Under the pieces are notes generated by a model. It searched no databases. It worked only from the letters and a program-made list of their open reading frames with translations, and had not been told where the DNA came from. Positions 6,154 to 6,624 of a DNA stretch of 6,624 bases are shown piece after piece (within the stretch, counting starts at the first letter, position 1; each line of letters begins with the position of its first letter). Where the stretch lies: the NCBI GenBank assembly GCA_013336205.1, contig JAAXUD010000162.1:1-6624 (forward strand). Direction: 5' to 3'. Source of the DNA: Lentimicrobium sp. GTDB lineage: Bacteria > Bacteroidota > Bacteroidia > Bacteroidales > Lentimicrobiaceae. Both the position numbers and the translations under genes were made by a program.

Positions 6154-6624
6154 ACTTTCCATAACCGATCGGTCTTCGTGATTCTTTCCTGCCAACTGTT
6201 GGAATGATAGTGGTCATTGTTTTAATTGCATTGGCAATATCTTCTGAAGTATAAGTCGCCATTTCCTGCCTGTTTGCATCAGGCATGCCTGCAATCCTGT
6301 TGGAATGGGATTTAACCACCTTTTCATAGAAATTTCTTACCATACGCCCGTTGCCGAAGCTTCTGCTTTTCTCGTTGTAGAGCCCGGTGAAGAATTGAGA
6401 TGTGAGTTCAATTGCTTCATCTGTAATTTCAAATTTCTTAGCATTGACTTTCCCTTTGAAGATTTCAAGCAACTCAGCCGGAGAATAGTCATTAAAGAAA
6501 AAATAATTGCTGAACCTGGATTCCAGACCAGAATTTGACTGTATCAGTTGTTGCATCTCTTCGGTATAACCAGCTACAATTACCGCCAGATTTTCCCTTT
6601 CATCGTCCATCCTTTTGAGTAGGG
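6152..6624 (-). CDS. C-terminal part of a CbxX/CfqX-type AAA+ ATPase, 5' partial
   Basis: The reading frame stays open to the window edge. The codons before the internal Met at 6608-6610 give LLKR, and the joined LLKRMDDERENLAVIVAGY is a typical CbxX/CfqX (SpoVK/CbbX-like) segment, so that Met is not the true start. Numbering from it, VIVAGY (10-15) lies at the sensor 1 strand. NSGLESRF (26-33) carries the likely arginine finger Arg32, where NPGL is more usual. DYSPAELLEIF (41-51) starts the lid. GNGRMVRN (86-93) contains the sensor 2 arginine. Walker A and B lie outside the window. These ATPases form rings that remodel partner proteins; CbbX reactivates Rubisco, but no such partner is seen here and the role in Bacteroidota is not known to me. 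A low-complexity tail ends in RRPIGYGK. The gene ends at the bidirectional terminator. Confidence 0.88.
   Translation of the reverse strand, partial: LLKRMDDERENLAVIVAGYTEEMQQLIQSNSGLESRFSNYFFFNDYSPAELLEIFKGKVNAKKFEITDEAIELTSQFFTGLYNEKSRSFGNGRMVRNFYEKVVKSHSNRIAGMPDANRQEMATYTSEDIANAIKTMTTIIPTVGRKESRRPIGYGK

Overview
The window looks like a stretch of ordinary chromosome from a member of the Bacteroidota (Bacteroidetes). Three signs support this. The first gene ends in a type IX secretion sorting domain. The best promoter-like site has the phylum's TAnnTTTG form. The genes mostly lack Shine-Dalgarno sequences. I cannot name a genus. No mobile element, tRNA, rRNA or CRISPR array is visible.

Layout from left to right. 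Bases 1-240 (+) hold the last 79 codons of a secreted protein with a T9SS type A sorting domain. A convergent gene (351-971, -) encodes a NodB-type polysaccharide deacetylase without a signal peptide. A 208-bp spacer (972-1179) follows, built largely of heptanucleotide repeats. It separates the deacetylase from a 1025-residue membrane glycosyltransferase of the DUF2723/TMEM260-like family (1180-4257, -). A 362-bp divergent spacer (4258-4619) carries a good promoter candidate rightward and a weaker one leftward.

Rightward lie gpmA (4620-5366), the glycolytic 2,3-bisphosphoglycerate-dependent phosphoglycerate mutase, and 8 bp later a PPP-family metallophosphatase (5375-6094). These two are probably one operon. 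A bidirectional intrinsic terminator (about 6112-6153) separates them from a convergent CbxX/CfqX-type AAA ATPase (6152 to beyond 6624, -), of which only the C-terminal part is present.

The genes do not form one obvious pathway. The two minus-strand carbohydrate genes may act on cell-envelope glycans and could be cotranscribed. The gpmA-phosphatase pair joins a housekeeping enzyme to an uncharacterised regulatory or housekeeping phosphatase. The most unusual structure is the 7-bp-periodic spacer at 972-1179: several different heptamer words share a period of seven, and the repeats fill most of the space between a stop codon and the next start codon. I found no convincing new multi-gene system.
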